Positions 36,256 to 45,447 of a stretch of 64,000 bases of DNA are shown in pieces (position 1 is the stretch's first letter; each line of letters opens with the position of its first letter). The stretch is from the NCBI RefSeq assembly GCF_000172175.1, contig NZ_ABJL02000008.1, positions 868,001-932,000 on the forward strand, written 5' to 3'. Under the pieces are notes generated by a model that searched no databases, was not told the DNA's origin, and was given only the letters and a program-made list of their open reading frames with translations. The position numbers were made by a program, and so were the translations under genes. The DNA is from Bacteroides intestinalis DSM 17393. Lineage in GTDB: Bacteria > Bacteroidota > Bacteroidia > Bacteroidales > Bacteroidaceae.

Positions 36256-38016
36256 ATGAAAAAGAAAATTATACCTTTTATAATAGGTGCCCTGATGCTC
36301 ACTGGTTGTGATGACTTATTTTCACCGGCCATCGAAAACTTTCAAGGCGTGGAAAACATGCATAATGACGCCGAATACGCACGGGGAATACTGCACAATG
36401 TATACAGTTTAATTCCGGGCTATTACGACAACAGCGAATATGGCACGGATGACGCCGTAACCAATCAGCCAAGTAACGTGTATCTGCAAATGGCTACCGG
36501 TGCCTGGACCTCAAGTTCGTATAATCCGCAGAATCAATGGACCAACTCTTATGGTGCCATTCAGTACATCAACCTCTTTCTGGCGAATGTGGAAGGCGTA
36601 AAATGGTCGGATGATGAAGAATTAAACAAACTATTCGCACAACGCCTCATCGGCGAAGCCTACGGACTCCGTGGCATGTTCTATTTCTACCTGCTTCGCG
36701 CCCATGCCGGTTTCGGTGCAAACGGCGAACTGCTTGGTGTACCCATATTTACGGAACCTCAAACTGTAGAATCGAACTTCAACCAGCCTCGCGCTTCATT
36801 TCAGGCTTGTGTAGAACAAATCTACAATGACCTTTCCGAAGCAGAAAGAAGGCTTCCTTATGAATATGAAGATGTTTCGGGAAGCGTTCCTACAGACTTC
36901 CAAAATCTCACAACAGATGTCGGAAAATACAACACTGTTATGGGTGCAAAAGCACGTCAGTTGTATAATGGAATCATAGCCCGCGCTTTCCGCGCACGCA
37001 CAGCCATACTGGCCGCCAGTCCTCTTTTCGAGGATGCTGCCAATGCCGCCACATGGGCAGATGCAGCCAATGCCGCCGCTGCTGTGATAGACTATAAAGG
37101 AGGCATATCAGGATTAGCCTCCGATGGAGTGGAATATTACTCTCCTACCATTGTAAATACCATTCAGGACGGTGCCAATCCGAATGAAATCTTATGGAGA
37201 GGTAACAAAGGTAGTGGTGATAACGACCAGGAATCACAAAATTTCCCACCAAGTTTATATGGAAATGGTTATATGAATCCGTCACAGAATCTGGTGGATG
37301 CATTTCCTATGAGCAATGGATACCCTATCAGTGACGTAACAGCCAGCGGATACGATGCCAACAATCCTTATGCGGGACGCGACCCCCGTTTAGGCAAATA
37401 CATCTTTTACAATGGAAGTACAATCAGTGAGAAGAGTATAACAATCAACATCAATGAAGGAAATCAGGATGGTGTTAACGTAACTGAAAACCGTTCGACT
37501 CGAACAGGTTATTACATGAGAAAACGCTTGCGCATGGATGTGAACTGTAATCCGGCATCCATTTCCAAACAGCCGCATTATACTCCCCGCATCCGCTATA
37601 CAGAAATGTACCTGATTTATGCTGAGGCTGCCAATGAAGCTTGGGGACCGAAAAATGCCAATGGAAAAGGCTTCTCCGCTTACGATATAATCAAAGCCAT
37701 CCGGAAACGTGCCGGAGTAGGCGGTGCCGATGATGCCTATCTGGAAGCATGTGCTGCCAGCAAAGAACAAATGCGTGAACTGATCCGCAATGAACGTCGA
37801 TTGGAACTTTGCTTCGAAGGATTTCGTTTCTGGGATCTCCGTCGATGGAAAGCAAACCTGAACGAATCGGTATATGGCATCAACTGGAGCGGTAACAGCT
37901 ATCAGAAGATAACCGTAGAAGAACGTTCGTATGAAGACTATATGTACTGTTGCCCTATCCCCAACTCTGAGATACTGAAGTACAGCAACCTTATCCAGAA
38001 TAGAGGATGGAAATAA
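36256..38016 (+). CDS. SusD-like glycan-binding lipoprotein 2
   Basis: 586 residues, RagB/SusD family. The signal MKKKIIPFIIGALMLTGC ends in lipobox Cys18. The helical core (AEYARGILHNVYSLIP, IGEAYGLRGMFYFYLLRAHAGFG) and the C-terminal signature (MRELIRNERRLELCFEGFRFWDLRRW, NSEILKYSNLIQNRGW) are intact. It is distinct in sequence from the first SusD, so the pairs are not a recent duplication. It probably recognises a different chain length or decoration of the same polymer, which is inference. Confidence 0.95.
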   Translation: MKKKIIPFIIGALMLTGCDDLFSPAIENFQGVENMHNDAEYARGILHNVYSLIPGYYDNSEYGTDDAVTNQPSNVYLQMATGAWTSSSYNPQNQWTNSYGAIQYINLFLANVEGVKWSDDEELNKLFAQRLIGEAYGLRGMFYFYLLRAHAGFGANGELLGVPIFTEPQTVESNFNQPRASFQACVEQIYNDLSEAERRLPYEYEDVSGSVPTDFQNLTTDVGKYNTVMGAKARQLYNGIIARAFRARTAILAASPLFEDAANAATWADAANAAAAVIDYKGGISGLASDGVEYYSPTIVNTIQDGANPNEILWRGNKGSGDNDQESQNFPPSLYGNGYMNPSQNLVDAFPMSNGYPISDVTASGYDANNPYAGRDPRLGKYIFYNGSTISEKSITININEGNQDGVNVTENRSTRTGYYMRKRLRMDVNCNPASISKQPHYTPRIRYTEMYLIYAEAANEAWGPKNANGKGFSAYDIIKAIRKRAGVGGADDAYLEACAASKEQMRELIRNERRLELCFEGFRFWDLRRWKANLNESVYGINWSGNSYQKITVEERSYEDYMYCCPIPNSEILKYSNLIQNRGWK

Positions 38017-38049
38017 GCAATAATTGTGAACACTATTAATAAAAATGAT

Positions 38050-39084
38050 ATGAAAAAGAAATTAGCATATATCGGACTGGCTTCATTACTCTTGTCTTTC
38101 ACAGCATGTGAAAGTTCAGACAATGAATTTCCCGACTTCGATTATCAAACTGTATATTTTGCCAGCCAATATGGCTTACGTACCATTGAATTAGGTGAGG
38201 ATGAGTTCCTTGACAATTCTTTGGATAATCAGCACAAAGTATCCATCAAGGCTGCCTGGGGTGGCGGCTACACTAATCGTAAAAATGTGATTATTGATAC
38301 CCAAGTAGATGAGTCACTTTGCGAGAACCTGTACTTCAAAGGTAGTGACATTCCTGTTACTCCTATGCCATCTTCTTATTATACATTGGCTGCCAACCGG
38401 ATCAATATTCCCAAGGGTGAAGTTATGGGCGGTGTGGAAGTGCAATTCAACGATGCATTTTTCGCTGACAAGAGGTCTCTTGGCAATTACTATGTGATTC
38501 CGTTGAAGATGACGGGTGTGCAAGGCGCGGACTCCATTCTTCAGGGTAAAGCCGCTGTGCAAAATCCCATATTGACGAATAGCGGTGACTGGAGCATACA
38601 GCCCAAAAACTTCATATTGTATGCGGTGAAGTATGTCAATCCTTGGCATGGCGAATACCTGCGTCGTGGAGTGGATCAAGCTATCATAAATGGAGTCTCA
38701 TCACAATTAGTGCGCCATCAGCAATATGTAGAGAAAGATGAAAAAGTAAAGATCACAACCGAAAGTTTGAAAGATAACATCTTATCATTATCAACAAAAG
38801 ATGCACAGGGCAATCTTTTCAATTACAACCTCAGCATGACTTTTGCAGAAGACGGCAGTTGCACAATAGGTAGTACCTCTGATGACTTCACTATCTCAGG
38901 TACCGGCAAATTCGTAAAAAAGGGTGAAAAGAATAGCCTTGGCGGCAAAGATCGTGACGCTATCTACCTGGACTATACAGTCGACTTCAAGACCAAGAAC
39001 ATGCAGTATGCCACCAAGGATACATTGGTGTTGAGTAGCCGTGCCGTACAAGGCGGTAAATCATTCGAAATAGAAATAAGATAA
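38050..39084 (+). CDS. DUF1735/DUF4361-type surface lipoprotein
   Basis: 344 residues from ATG 38050. A GTG 24 bases upstream is in frame, but the signal peptide starts properly at MKKKLAYIG. The lipobox FTAC puts the lipid on Cys20. The middle part (VDESLCENLYFKGSDIPVTPMPSSYYTLAANRINIP) matches the DUF1735 pattern of an Ig-like domain, followed by a lipocalin-like C-terminal domain (DUF4361 type). Genes of this kind follow SusD in many Bacteroides loci and act as extra surface glycan-binding proteins. No enzyme motif is seen. It lies 33 bp after susD 2. Confidence 0.82.
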   Translation: MKKKLAYIGLASLLLSFTACESSDNEFPDFDYQTVYFASQYGLRTIELGEDEFLDNSLDNQHKVSIKAAWGGGYTNRKNVIIDTQVDESLCENLYFKGSDIPVTPMPSSYYTLAANRINIPKGEVMGGVEVQFNDAFFADKRSLGNYYVIPLKMTGVQGADSILQGKAAVQNPILTNSGDWSIQPKNFILYAVKYVNPWHGEYLRRGVDQAIINGVSSQLVRHQQYVEKDEKVKITTESLKDNILSLSTKDAQGNLFNYNLSMTFAEDGSCTIGSTSDDFTISGTGKFVKKGEKNSLGGKDRDAIYLDYTVDFKTKNMQYATKDTLVLSSRAVQGGKSFEIEIR

Positions 39085-39119
39085 GTATTATCTGGTATAA
39101 ACGTTAAAAACCAAAGAAC

Positions 39120-41336
39120 ATGAAATACTTTAATCATAAGATAATCGGTATTGCCATGATATGTATAACGGTTATGGCATGCACCGATGAATACAATTGT
39201 AACCTTCAGGTAGAAAAACCTGAAGAAGTGGCCAATAGTGAATACTTGGCCAGCTTTGATTTGCTGAAATCGTATATTACCCGCGATGCCGGTTCACCGT
39301 TTAAGCTTACGGCAAACATGTCTTCAACAGACTTTTTAAAGAAAGACATTGCTTACAGTACCATTCTGAGCAACTTTGACGGTATAGATGTCGGTGGTTC
39401 TTTCACACCCATCAGTTCATTGAAAGAAGACAATTCCTACGATTTTGGTGGAATGCAACTTTTGTCCGATGCCATCAAAGGAACGGACATAACACTTTAT
39501 GGTGGTACGCTCTGTTCCAACCAAGGACAACGCACCGCTTACTATAATGAACTGATACAGCCTATTATTATCCCCTTCGTACCCGAAAAAGGTAAAACTG
39601 TGATTTGCGACTTCGAGAATGATGAAATCGGTACAGTTTACGGTATGACCGGAGGAAGTCAGGCTGTAGTAGAAAATGATCCGGATGGAAAGAGCGGTAA
39701 AGCCCTCCATGTAGGTACCGACGATAACAAGGCCGCCTATTCACATCCTAAGTTCAACGTCAAGTTACCGGAAGGCCGAAAACTGGGCGACTACGTCAAT
39801 CTGACCATTGATATGCGTATTGTGAATCAAGACGGGTTATGGGGTGCAGGTATGAGAGTCTTTATTAACGGACAAGAATTTAACGTAGGCACAAATGCCC
39901 AAGGAATCGGTTGTAATTCCAACTCCTGGAATCGCGGAGCAGTCATCAGCTTGAATAGTGCTACAGCTCCAGGCTTCATATTGCCGGAAAGCTTGAAGAG
40001 TCTTACAGAGTTTGAGTTGGCTGTCGGTTCGGCTTCGGGAGGCGCACAATATTTTCTTGACAATATTGTGATGAATTATGAAGTCTCTGCCACCGGTGTT
40101 ACTAAAATCGACTTCGAAAAAGATGAACTGGGCAAAGAATATCCGATGACCAATGGCAACTCTTCAGTTGTAGAGAATGACCCTCAAGGTCAAAGTGGGA
40201 AAGTGTTACATGTAGGATCTGCAGGAAATCTGGCATCTTATACTTATCCTAAGTTCAAAATTAAATTGCAAGAGAGCAGAACCTTGGGTGATTATACCGG
40301 ACTATCTCTCGATATGTTTTTAATTGATGGTAAAGGCGGCTGGGGTTCCGGCATGAGAGTGGTAATTAATGGACAAGAGTTCAACTGTGGCCAAGGACCG
40401 TTCAACTTCGGTTGTGAAGCTAACAAATGGGGACGAGGCAAAATTTATATCACATTCCTGAAAGAAGGTGAAACTGCGGGAGGTGGAAAGATCGCTATTC
40501 CCAATTCCATGAAGGATCTGACCGAAATAGAGCTGGCCGTAGGTTCAGGCTCGGGCGAGTGGCATGCTTACATCGATAATATCAACCTCCATTGGAAAGC
40601 CGATGATACCATCATCGAAAAAACTCCCGAAGAGAAAAAAGACATCTTTACGGAAGAGATGAATAAATGGATCGGTGGTATAGTAAATGCCGGTGGTGAA
40701 TCTGTAAAAGTATGGAATATTGTAGGTGAACCACTTGACAAGACCATAGATGCCAACACCTTCAACTGGGGTGAATACTTGGGCGAAGTAGAATATGCAC
40801 GCACAGCCGTAAAACAAGCTCGTGACACAGCGAAAGTTGATCTCAACCTCTTCGTCAGCAATACATTCAATCAATCTGATGAGATGGGACAGAAAGCCGA
40901 TGAATTGATTGCATTGGTAAAATCCTGGGAAGCAGATGATGTAACCCGTATTGACGGATACAACATCCTTCTTCATGCGGTTTATTCCAAAGATGCCACT
41001 TCCCAGAAAGCCAATGAAGAGATGATTTCCGAATTGTTCGGCAAGCTGGCACAGACCGATAAACTGATACGTGTATCCGACCTCAGCATGATGGTGGAAG
41101 ATGCAGAGGGTAAATTCATCCAGACCGGTAAACTGACTGATGATGAACGGAGTGCCGCCGCCAACTATATGGCTTTCATCATGAAAGAATATCGGAAAAC
41201 TATTGCGTCAGACAAACAATATGGTATATCCATTTCAAGTATTACCGAAACCAATACCGGTGACAAGATTTGCCCCTGGACTTCGAAATACAATCGAAAT
41301 GGAATGTATGAAGGAATAGTTGAAGGATTGAAATAA
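39120..41336 (+). CDS. GH10-like lipoprotein with two inserted binding modules and a degenerate active site
   Basis: 738 residues. Lipobox Cys21 (VMACTDE). Residues about 45-150 and 500-735 together form a GH10 xylanase barrel, interrupted by two similar beta-sandwich modules (about 158-322 and 328-495, both starting with a DFE motif and containing WG(A/S)GMRV-INGQEFN). Such CBM insertions are known in Bacteroidetes GH10 enzymes. The catalytic sites are altered: the GHTLAWHSQ motif reads YGGTLCSNQG (128-136), the acid/base WDVVNE region reads WNIVGE (Glu537 kept), and the nucleophile ITELD region reads VSDLS with Asp654 in place of Glu. It is most likely a surface xylan-binding protein rather than a xylanase. 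Confidence 0.8.
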   Translation: MKYFNHKIIGIAMICITVMACTDEYNCNLQVEKPEEVANSEYLASFDLLKSYITRDAGSPFKLTANMSSTDFLKKDIAYSTILSNFDGIDVGGSFTPISSLKEDNSYDFGGMQLLSDAIKGTDITLYGGTLCSNQGQRTAYYNELIQPIIIPFVPEKGKTVICDFENDEIGTVYGMTGGSQAVVENDPDGKSGKALHVGTDDNKAAYSHPKFNVKLPEGRKLGDYVNLTIDMRIVNQDGLWGAGMRVFINGQEFNVGTNAQGIGCNSNSWNRGAVISLNSATAPGFILPESLKSLTEFELAVGSASGGAQYFLDNIVMNYEVSATGVTKIDFEKDELGKEYPMTNGNSSVVENDPQGQSGKVLHVGSAGNLASYTYPKFKIKLQESRTLGDYTGLSLDMFLIDGKGGWGSGMRVVINGQEFNCGQGPFNFGCEANKWGRGKIYITFLKEGETAGGGKIAIPNSMKDLTEIELAVGSGSGEWHAYIDNINLHWKADDTIIEKTPEEKKDIFTEEMNKWIGGIVNAGGESVKVWNIVGEPLDKTIDANTFNWGEYLGEVEYARTAVKQARDTAKVDLNLFVSNTFNQSDEMGQKADELIALVKSWEADDVTRIDGYNILLHAVYSKDATSQKANEEMISELFGKLAQTDKLIRVSDLSMMVEDAEGKFIQTGKLTDDERSAAANYMAFIMKEYRKTIASDKQYGISISSITETNTGDKICPWTSKYNRNGMYEGIVEGLK

Positions 41337-41347
41337 CCCGAAGTATA

Positions 41348-42988
41348 ATGAAACAACTTATTAGAACTTTATGCATTTTTCTGATGGGAATGTCATGTTG
41401 GGCATGCTCTGATAATAATAATGCGGAGACTGATGATAACGGGAAGGGCGCATATGCGCTCTTCCTAAAAAAGTCAATTACAGTGAGTGCCGGTGAAAAT
41501 CAGACGGAGATAGTTGTAGAATGGGCAAAAACTTCCTGGGAGATAACCTTCGAACAGGGAGATATTGTAAAAAGTATAACTCCGATGTCGGGTGGAAGTA
41601 ATGATGGAGAAAAACAGTATACAAAAATTAAAGTGATTTGTAATGCTAACACTTCGATGAAACAGCGTACACAAACTATCCACATTACTGACAAAGCCAA
41701 CAAACAGACTGCTGATTTACTGATAGAACAGGAACCGGCGTTCAAGTCTGTTACACTCAATATTGACCCTACAGTGAAATATCAGCCGATAGCAGGATTC
41801 GGTGGAATGTATAATCCTAAAATTTGGTGTGGCGGAAACCTCATTTCTGCCCGGCAATTAAACCAAATGTATGGTGAAGGCGGATTGGGCTATTCTATCC
41901 TTCGCCTGATGGTTTATCCCAACGAATCTGATTGGAATGCTGATGTCGAAGCGGCTAAAGCGGCACAGGCCAATGGAGCAATAGTTTTTGCATGTCCGTG
42001 GGACTGTACAGATGCTCTCTCCGAGCAAATTAAGGTGAACGGCAAAGAAGTAAAACATCTCAAAAAAGAGAACTATGAGGCATACGCCGACCATCTTATC
42101 CGTTATATCAATTTCATGAAGCAGAATGGAGTAGACCTTTATGCCATATCTGTTCAGAATGAACCGGACATGGACTTTACTTACTGGACTCCCCAAGAAG
42201 TAGTGGATTTTGTGAAGCAATACGGCGCCAAAATCCGTGAAACCGGAGTCAGACTGATGTCTCCCGAAGCATGCGGTACGCAGCCCGAATACACGGATCC
42301 GATAATCAACGATGCCGGAGCATTTGCACAGACCGATATTATTGCCGGACACCTTTATCAAGGTTTTACAGACTTGGATAATGGATACGTCAAAAATCGT
42401 CACGATTACATCTGCGGTCTCTATCCCCGCATCCAAGGAAAGACGTGGTGGATGACGGAACACCTCTTTAATGACGGAGAAAAATCAGATGATCCGTCAG
42501 CATGGGAATTCCAAAAGTGGCAATACTGTCTCAACCATCTTGGCAAAGAAATCCACATGTGCATGGAAGGCTATTGCAGTGCATACATATACTGGTATTT
42601 AAAGCGCTTTTATGGATTAATGGGCGATAACGACAAACGCAGCCCGGTGGATGAAGGTGAAATAGCTAAGAATGGTTACATCATGGCCCATTACGCACAG
42701 TATGCCACAGGTACTACCCGCATTAAAGCTGTCACGAATAATACAGGGATATGTGCCACAGCCTACATCAATGAGGCAGGAAATGAAGTAACGGTTGTAT
42801 TGCTGAATTTCACCGAAGCCACCCAGTGTGTAGAAATACCATTGGCAGGAACGAAGCGTGCAAGTGCCGTTGAAACAAATGAAAATAAAAATATGGAAGT
42901 TATCAGTACTGAGATACCGGAATCCGGTGAAGGTGTATATGTTCTGTTGTCTGGTAACAGCATAACCTCTATCCGGTTGACTTTGTAA
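41348..42988 (+). CDS. GH30 glucuronoxylanase-like enzyme (subfamily 8 type) with BACON domain
   Basis: 546 residues. Lipobox Cys20 (CWAC), then a BACON domain (about 38-130) of the kind used as a spacer in surface enzymes. The catalytic part begins with YQPIAGFGGMYNP. The acid/base Glu272 is in SVQNEPDMDF and the nucleophile Glu371 is in WWMTEHLF. The C-terminal beta domain wraps the barrel (YAQYATGTTRIKAV onward). The closest pattern is subfamily 8, endo-xylanases that cut near a glucuronic acid side chain; the subfamily is inferred. It lies 11 bp after the GH10-like gene and ends the operon. With GH115 it fits a glucuronoxylan-degrading locus. Confidence 0.9.
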   Translation: MKQLIRTLCIFLMGMSCWACSDNNNAETDDNGKGAYALFLKKSITVSAGENQTEIVVEWAKTSWEITFEQGDIVKSITPMSGGSNDGEKQYTKIKVICNANTSMKQRTQTIHITDKANKQTADLLIEQEPAFKSVTLNIDPTVKYQPIAGFGGMYNPKIWCGGNLISARQLNQMYGEGGLGYSILRLMVYPNESDWNADVEAAKAAQANGAIVFACPWDCTDALSEQIKVNGKEVKHLKKENYEAYADHLIRYINFMKQNGVDLYAISVQNEPDMDFTYWTPQEVVDFVKQYGAKIRETGVRLMSPEACGTQPEYTDPIINDAGAFAQTDIIAGHLYQGFTDLDNGYVKNRHDYICGLYPRIQGKTWWMTEHLFNDGEKSDDPSAWEFQKWQYCLNHLGKEIHMCMEGYCSAYIYWYLKRFYGLMGDNDKRSPVDEGEIAKNGYIMAHYAQYATGTTRIKAVTNNTGICATAYINEAGNEVTVVLLNFTEATQCVEIPLAGTKRASAVETNENKNMEVISTEIPESGEGVYVLLSGNSITSIRLTL

Positions 42989-43041
42989 TTGCATGAAGTG
43001 ATATGGAGTCACTCAAGTAATTCATATTCTCCCAAAATGGC

Positions 43042-43090
43042 AAGTGTTGCCAAAGCAAAATAAAAAATTGCTTTGCGCAACACTTTTTTT
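43042..43090 (+). terminator. Rho-independent terminator of the susC operon
   Basis: AAGTGTTGCCAAAGCAA (43042-43058) pairs with 43068-43085 with one bulged base, followed by TTTTTTTTA. The tail overlaps the promoter of the next operon. Confidence 0.85.
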
Positions 43091-43098
43091 TATTTTTG
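43067..43098 (+). promoter_or_regulatory. Promoter of the ECF sigma factor operon
   Basis: ATTG (43067-43070), 20 bp, TATTTTTG (43091-43098). The boxes lie within the right arm and T-tail of the upstream terminator. An ECF-type promoter used by the sigma factor itself could exist as well, but I cannot recognise one. Confidence 0.45.
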
Positions 43099-43137
43099 AT
43101 GTCACGTTCGCTTTACACGTTCGTCTTAGTTATGTAA

Positions 43138-43659
43138 ATGGAACTCAAACAATTTAAAATATCCGTTCTACCCCTCCGCAATAAACTATTGAATTATGCG
43201 CGGAAGTTGACCGAAAGTCCGGACGATGCAGAAGATGCCGTACAGGAAGTCCTGCTCAAGCTATGGAATAAAAGGCTTGAACTGGAACAGTACCGAAGTA
43301 TTGAAGCATTCGCCATGACCATGACACATAATCTCTGTATGGATATGTGGCGTACTAAACATACAACCAACGTACCATTGGAATATGTGCAAGATGCCAC
43401 CCCCAGCGGAACACCGGAACGGTTGCTTGAAATAAAAGACGAAATTCGCCTGATGCATGAGATTATCAATTCACTGCCCGACTTGCAGCGCACCATCATG
43501 CGGATGAAGGATATCGAAGAGTACGAAACAGAAGAAATTGCCGACATCACAGGTTGTAATCCGGAGGCTATCCGAAGTAACCTGTCGAGAGCACGAAAGA
43601 AAGTGAGGGAAATTTACATGCAAACCATACAAGAAAAAATAAGGAGGAAACAAGCATGA
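43138..43659 (+). CDS. ECF-type RNA polymerase sigma factor
   Basis: 173 residues. Region 2 has LRNKLLNYARKLTESPDDAEDAVQEVLLKLWNKR and AFAMTMTHNLCMDMWR (about 10-80). Region 4 has LPDLQRTIMRMKDIEEYETEEIADITGCNPEAIRSNLSRARKKVRE (about 115-160). It directs RNA polymerase to a small regulon, often for envelope stress. The stop overlaps the start of the next gene by 4 bp, a coupling typical of sigma/anti-sigma pairs. The next genes encode exported or membrane proteins, consistent with an envelope role. Confidence 0.94.
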   Translation: MELKQFKISVLPLRNKLLNYARKLTESPDDAEDAVQEVLLKLWNKRLELEQYRSIEAFAMTMTHNLCMDMWRTKHTTNVPLEYVQDATPSGTPERLLEIKDEIRLMHEIINSLPDLQRTIMRMKDIEEYETEEIADITGCNPEAIRSNLSRARKKVREIYMQTIQEKIRRKQA

Positions 43660-44072
43660 AGATAGAAGAATTAATAGATCGCTATTTCGAGGGACAGACC
43701 TCATGTGACGAAGAACGCGAATTGCGCCGTTTCTTCACACAAGAGAATATACCAGAATCCCTACAAGTATACCGTCCCCTGTTTGCCTGTCTGGATCAAG
43801 AAGCAAAAGCATTCCAGAAAGAAAGCATCCCTGCTAAAAAACTCTCTTTCCGTCGACGCTTCATTTATATGACCGGGGGAATAGCTGCCGGACTATTATT
43901 ACTTATCGGTATTGCAGGTACACAACGTTATCTTCATGCCACTCCGGATAACTATGTCATCATCGACGGTAAACAATACACCGACGAGAACCTCGTACGT
44001 GAACAAGCTCTTGCCGCTTTCCGTGATATGCGGACTACGGAAGATGAAGTACTTGACCTGATGTTTGAATAA
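43656..44072 (+). CDS. Probable anti-sigma factor, single membrane span
   Basis: 138 residues. The N-terminal part (IEELIDRYFEGQTSCDEERELRRFF) is the usual start of Bacteroidetes anti-sigma-like proteins. One membrane span at about 69-88 (FIYMTGGIAAGLLLLIGIAG) is followed by a short periplasmic tail (about 50 residues). It starts inside the sigma factor stop codon (ATGA). The arrangement suggests that it holds the sigma factor at the inner membrane. The periplasmic part is too short for a FecR domain, so this is not a transport-type system. No zinc-binding HxxxCxxC motif is seen. Confidence 0.75.
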   Translation: MKIEELIDRYFEGQTSCDEERELRRFFTQENIPESLQVYRPLFACLDQEAKAFQKESIPAKKLSFRRRFIYMTGGIAAGLLLLIGIAGTQRYLHATPDNYVIIDGKQYTDENLVREQALAAFRDMRTTEDEVLDLMFE

Positions 44073-44087
44073 TAAAAATCAATAGAT

Positions 44088-44537
44088 ATGATTATGAAAA
44101 AGCTCATTCGTACCCTGCTATGCTGCCTGCTGTTTCTACTCAGCACCGGTATGTACGCCCAAAAGGGGCTACAAATAGCTTCCGTATTTCAGAAATACGG
44201 TAATGAGAAAGGGGCCACTTATGTGGAATTATCGAAGATGTTATCCAAAACATGGGACATAACCCATTACCAAAGCCTAAAGCTGTCGAAAGCCGAAAAA
44301 GCATTACCTGACATTTACCGTTGTCTGGAAGCCGATCGGGAATATGCCAAAAAGATCAAAGAGGTAGTCACAGATGGACGCATTCAATCGGGATACTATC
44401 AGCTGCCTCCGGTAAAAGACCAAACCAATCGATTCATATTGTTCCGACTCGGGAAGAAAGGCGAAGCTACGCTTATCTATATCGAAGGAGAAATAGACAG
44501 CGATGACCTTGTTACACTGATATTCAGCAAAGACTAA
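44088..44537 (+). CDS. Exported DUF4252/DUF6108-like protein
   Basis: 149 residues with a signal peptide (about 1-25, TGMYAQK). The mature part starts GLQIASVFQKYGNEKGATYVELSKML. This resembles the FxKYxxxxGxTxVxxSKxML pattern of DUF4252 proteins, which are common in sigma factor operons of Bacteroidetes. No enzymatic motif is seen. Function unknown; periplasmic by prediction. The start could be the ATG at 44088 or the one at 44094; both give the same signal peptide. Confidence 0.7.
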   Translation: MIMKKLIRTLLCCLLFLLSTGMYAQKGLQIASVFQKYGNEKGATYVELSKMLSKTWDITHYQSLKLSKAEKALPDIYRCLEADREYAKKIKEVVTDGRIQSGYYQLPPVKDQTNRFILFRLGKKGEATLIYIEGEIDSDDLVTLIFSKD

Positions 44538-44571
44538 GATTGAAAATTATAAATCACAAATAATAAAACTT

Positions 44572-45447
44572 ATGAAACGAATACTCTTTTTATTTCTGAT
44601 CATGACTTCAATGACAGTCGTGGCACAAGAAAGCATCCCGCAAGACACAACCCTCTACCTCAACGGACGGAAGGTGGTTATTAAAGAACGTGACGGTAAA
44701 ATCAAAGTAAAAATGTATGAATCGAAAGCTGAAAATGACACCATAGAAAATACTCAGGTATTTGAAGGTGTGTATCTGGACGGGCGCAGCATTGAGCGAA
44801 CCACCACAGTTTCCGTACCTTTCGTAAAGAAAAAGAAAGGCTACTATCGCTTTGATCCGCATTACCCTGCCATTTACTTCGGTTTCAACAAACTGGCGAG
44901 CAGCAAGTTTCAATATTCTGCCAAAGTACCGCAACTTGGCTCTAAGTCTTGGGAATGGGGAATTAATATGTTCAATACCGGCGTAGCTATTACACGAGAC
45001 AATCATTGGGGATTAACTACGACTCTCGGACTTGCACGCATCGTCTACAAATTAGATGATAACTATGGTTTCGAAAAAATCGATGGCATCACTGTTTGCC
45101 GACAAGCCAACGATGTAGATTATCAAAAGAGTTGGCTGCGCTATTGGGCTTTCCGCCTACCTGTCAGTTTGGAATGGCAAACCAAATTTGGCAGTAGCCG
45201 TGCTTTCATCGCAGTCGGTCCGGAAGTGGAATGGCGCATGGGGGTTAAATCCAGAGCCAAATATGATAATAAGAAACACACATTGAGCGATAAACTGAAC
45301 ACCCATCCACTTGGAATGAACCTGTTGTTGCAAGCCGGTTACGGTTGCCTGGGATTCAATGCCCGTTTTGCACTAACTTCCTTGTTTGAAAAGAACAAAG
45401 GCCCTGAACTCTATCCGGCTTCTATAGGTATAGGTTGGTACTGGTAA
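44572..45447 (+). CDS. Outer-membrane beta-barrel protein of the sigma factor operon
   Basis: 291 residues with a signal peptide (about 1-18, TVVAQE). The first 100 residues are polar. From about 100 onward come barrel-like strands (YPAIYFGFNKLAS, WEWGINMFNTGVAIT, WGLTTTLGLARIVYKL, WAFRLPVSLEWQTKFG), and it ends with an aromatic C-terminal strand (SIGIGWYW), as required for barrel insertion. I do not recognise a defined family. It is the last gene of the operon; a 22-bp tandem array begins at the base after its stop codon. Confidence 0.75.
   Translation: MKRILFLFLIMTSMTVVAQESIPQDTTLYLNGRKVVIKERDGKIKVKMYESKAENDTIENTQVFEGVYLDGRSIERTTTVSVPFVKKKKGYYRFDPHYPAIYFGFNKLASSKFQYSAKVPQLGSKSWEWGINMFNTGVAITRDNHWGLTTTLGLARIVYKLDDNYGFEKIDGITVCRQANDVDYQKSWLRYWAFRLPVSLEWQTKFGSSRAFIAVGPEVEWRMGVKSRAKYDNKKHTLSDKLNTHPLGMNLLLQAGYGCLGFNARFALTSLFEKNKGPELYPASIGIGWYW

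Noticed and set aside
43656..44072. FecR-type anti-sigma factor
   Set aside because: The periplasmic part is only about 50 residues and shows no FecR motifs.
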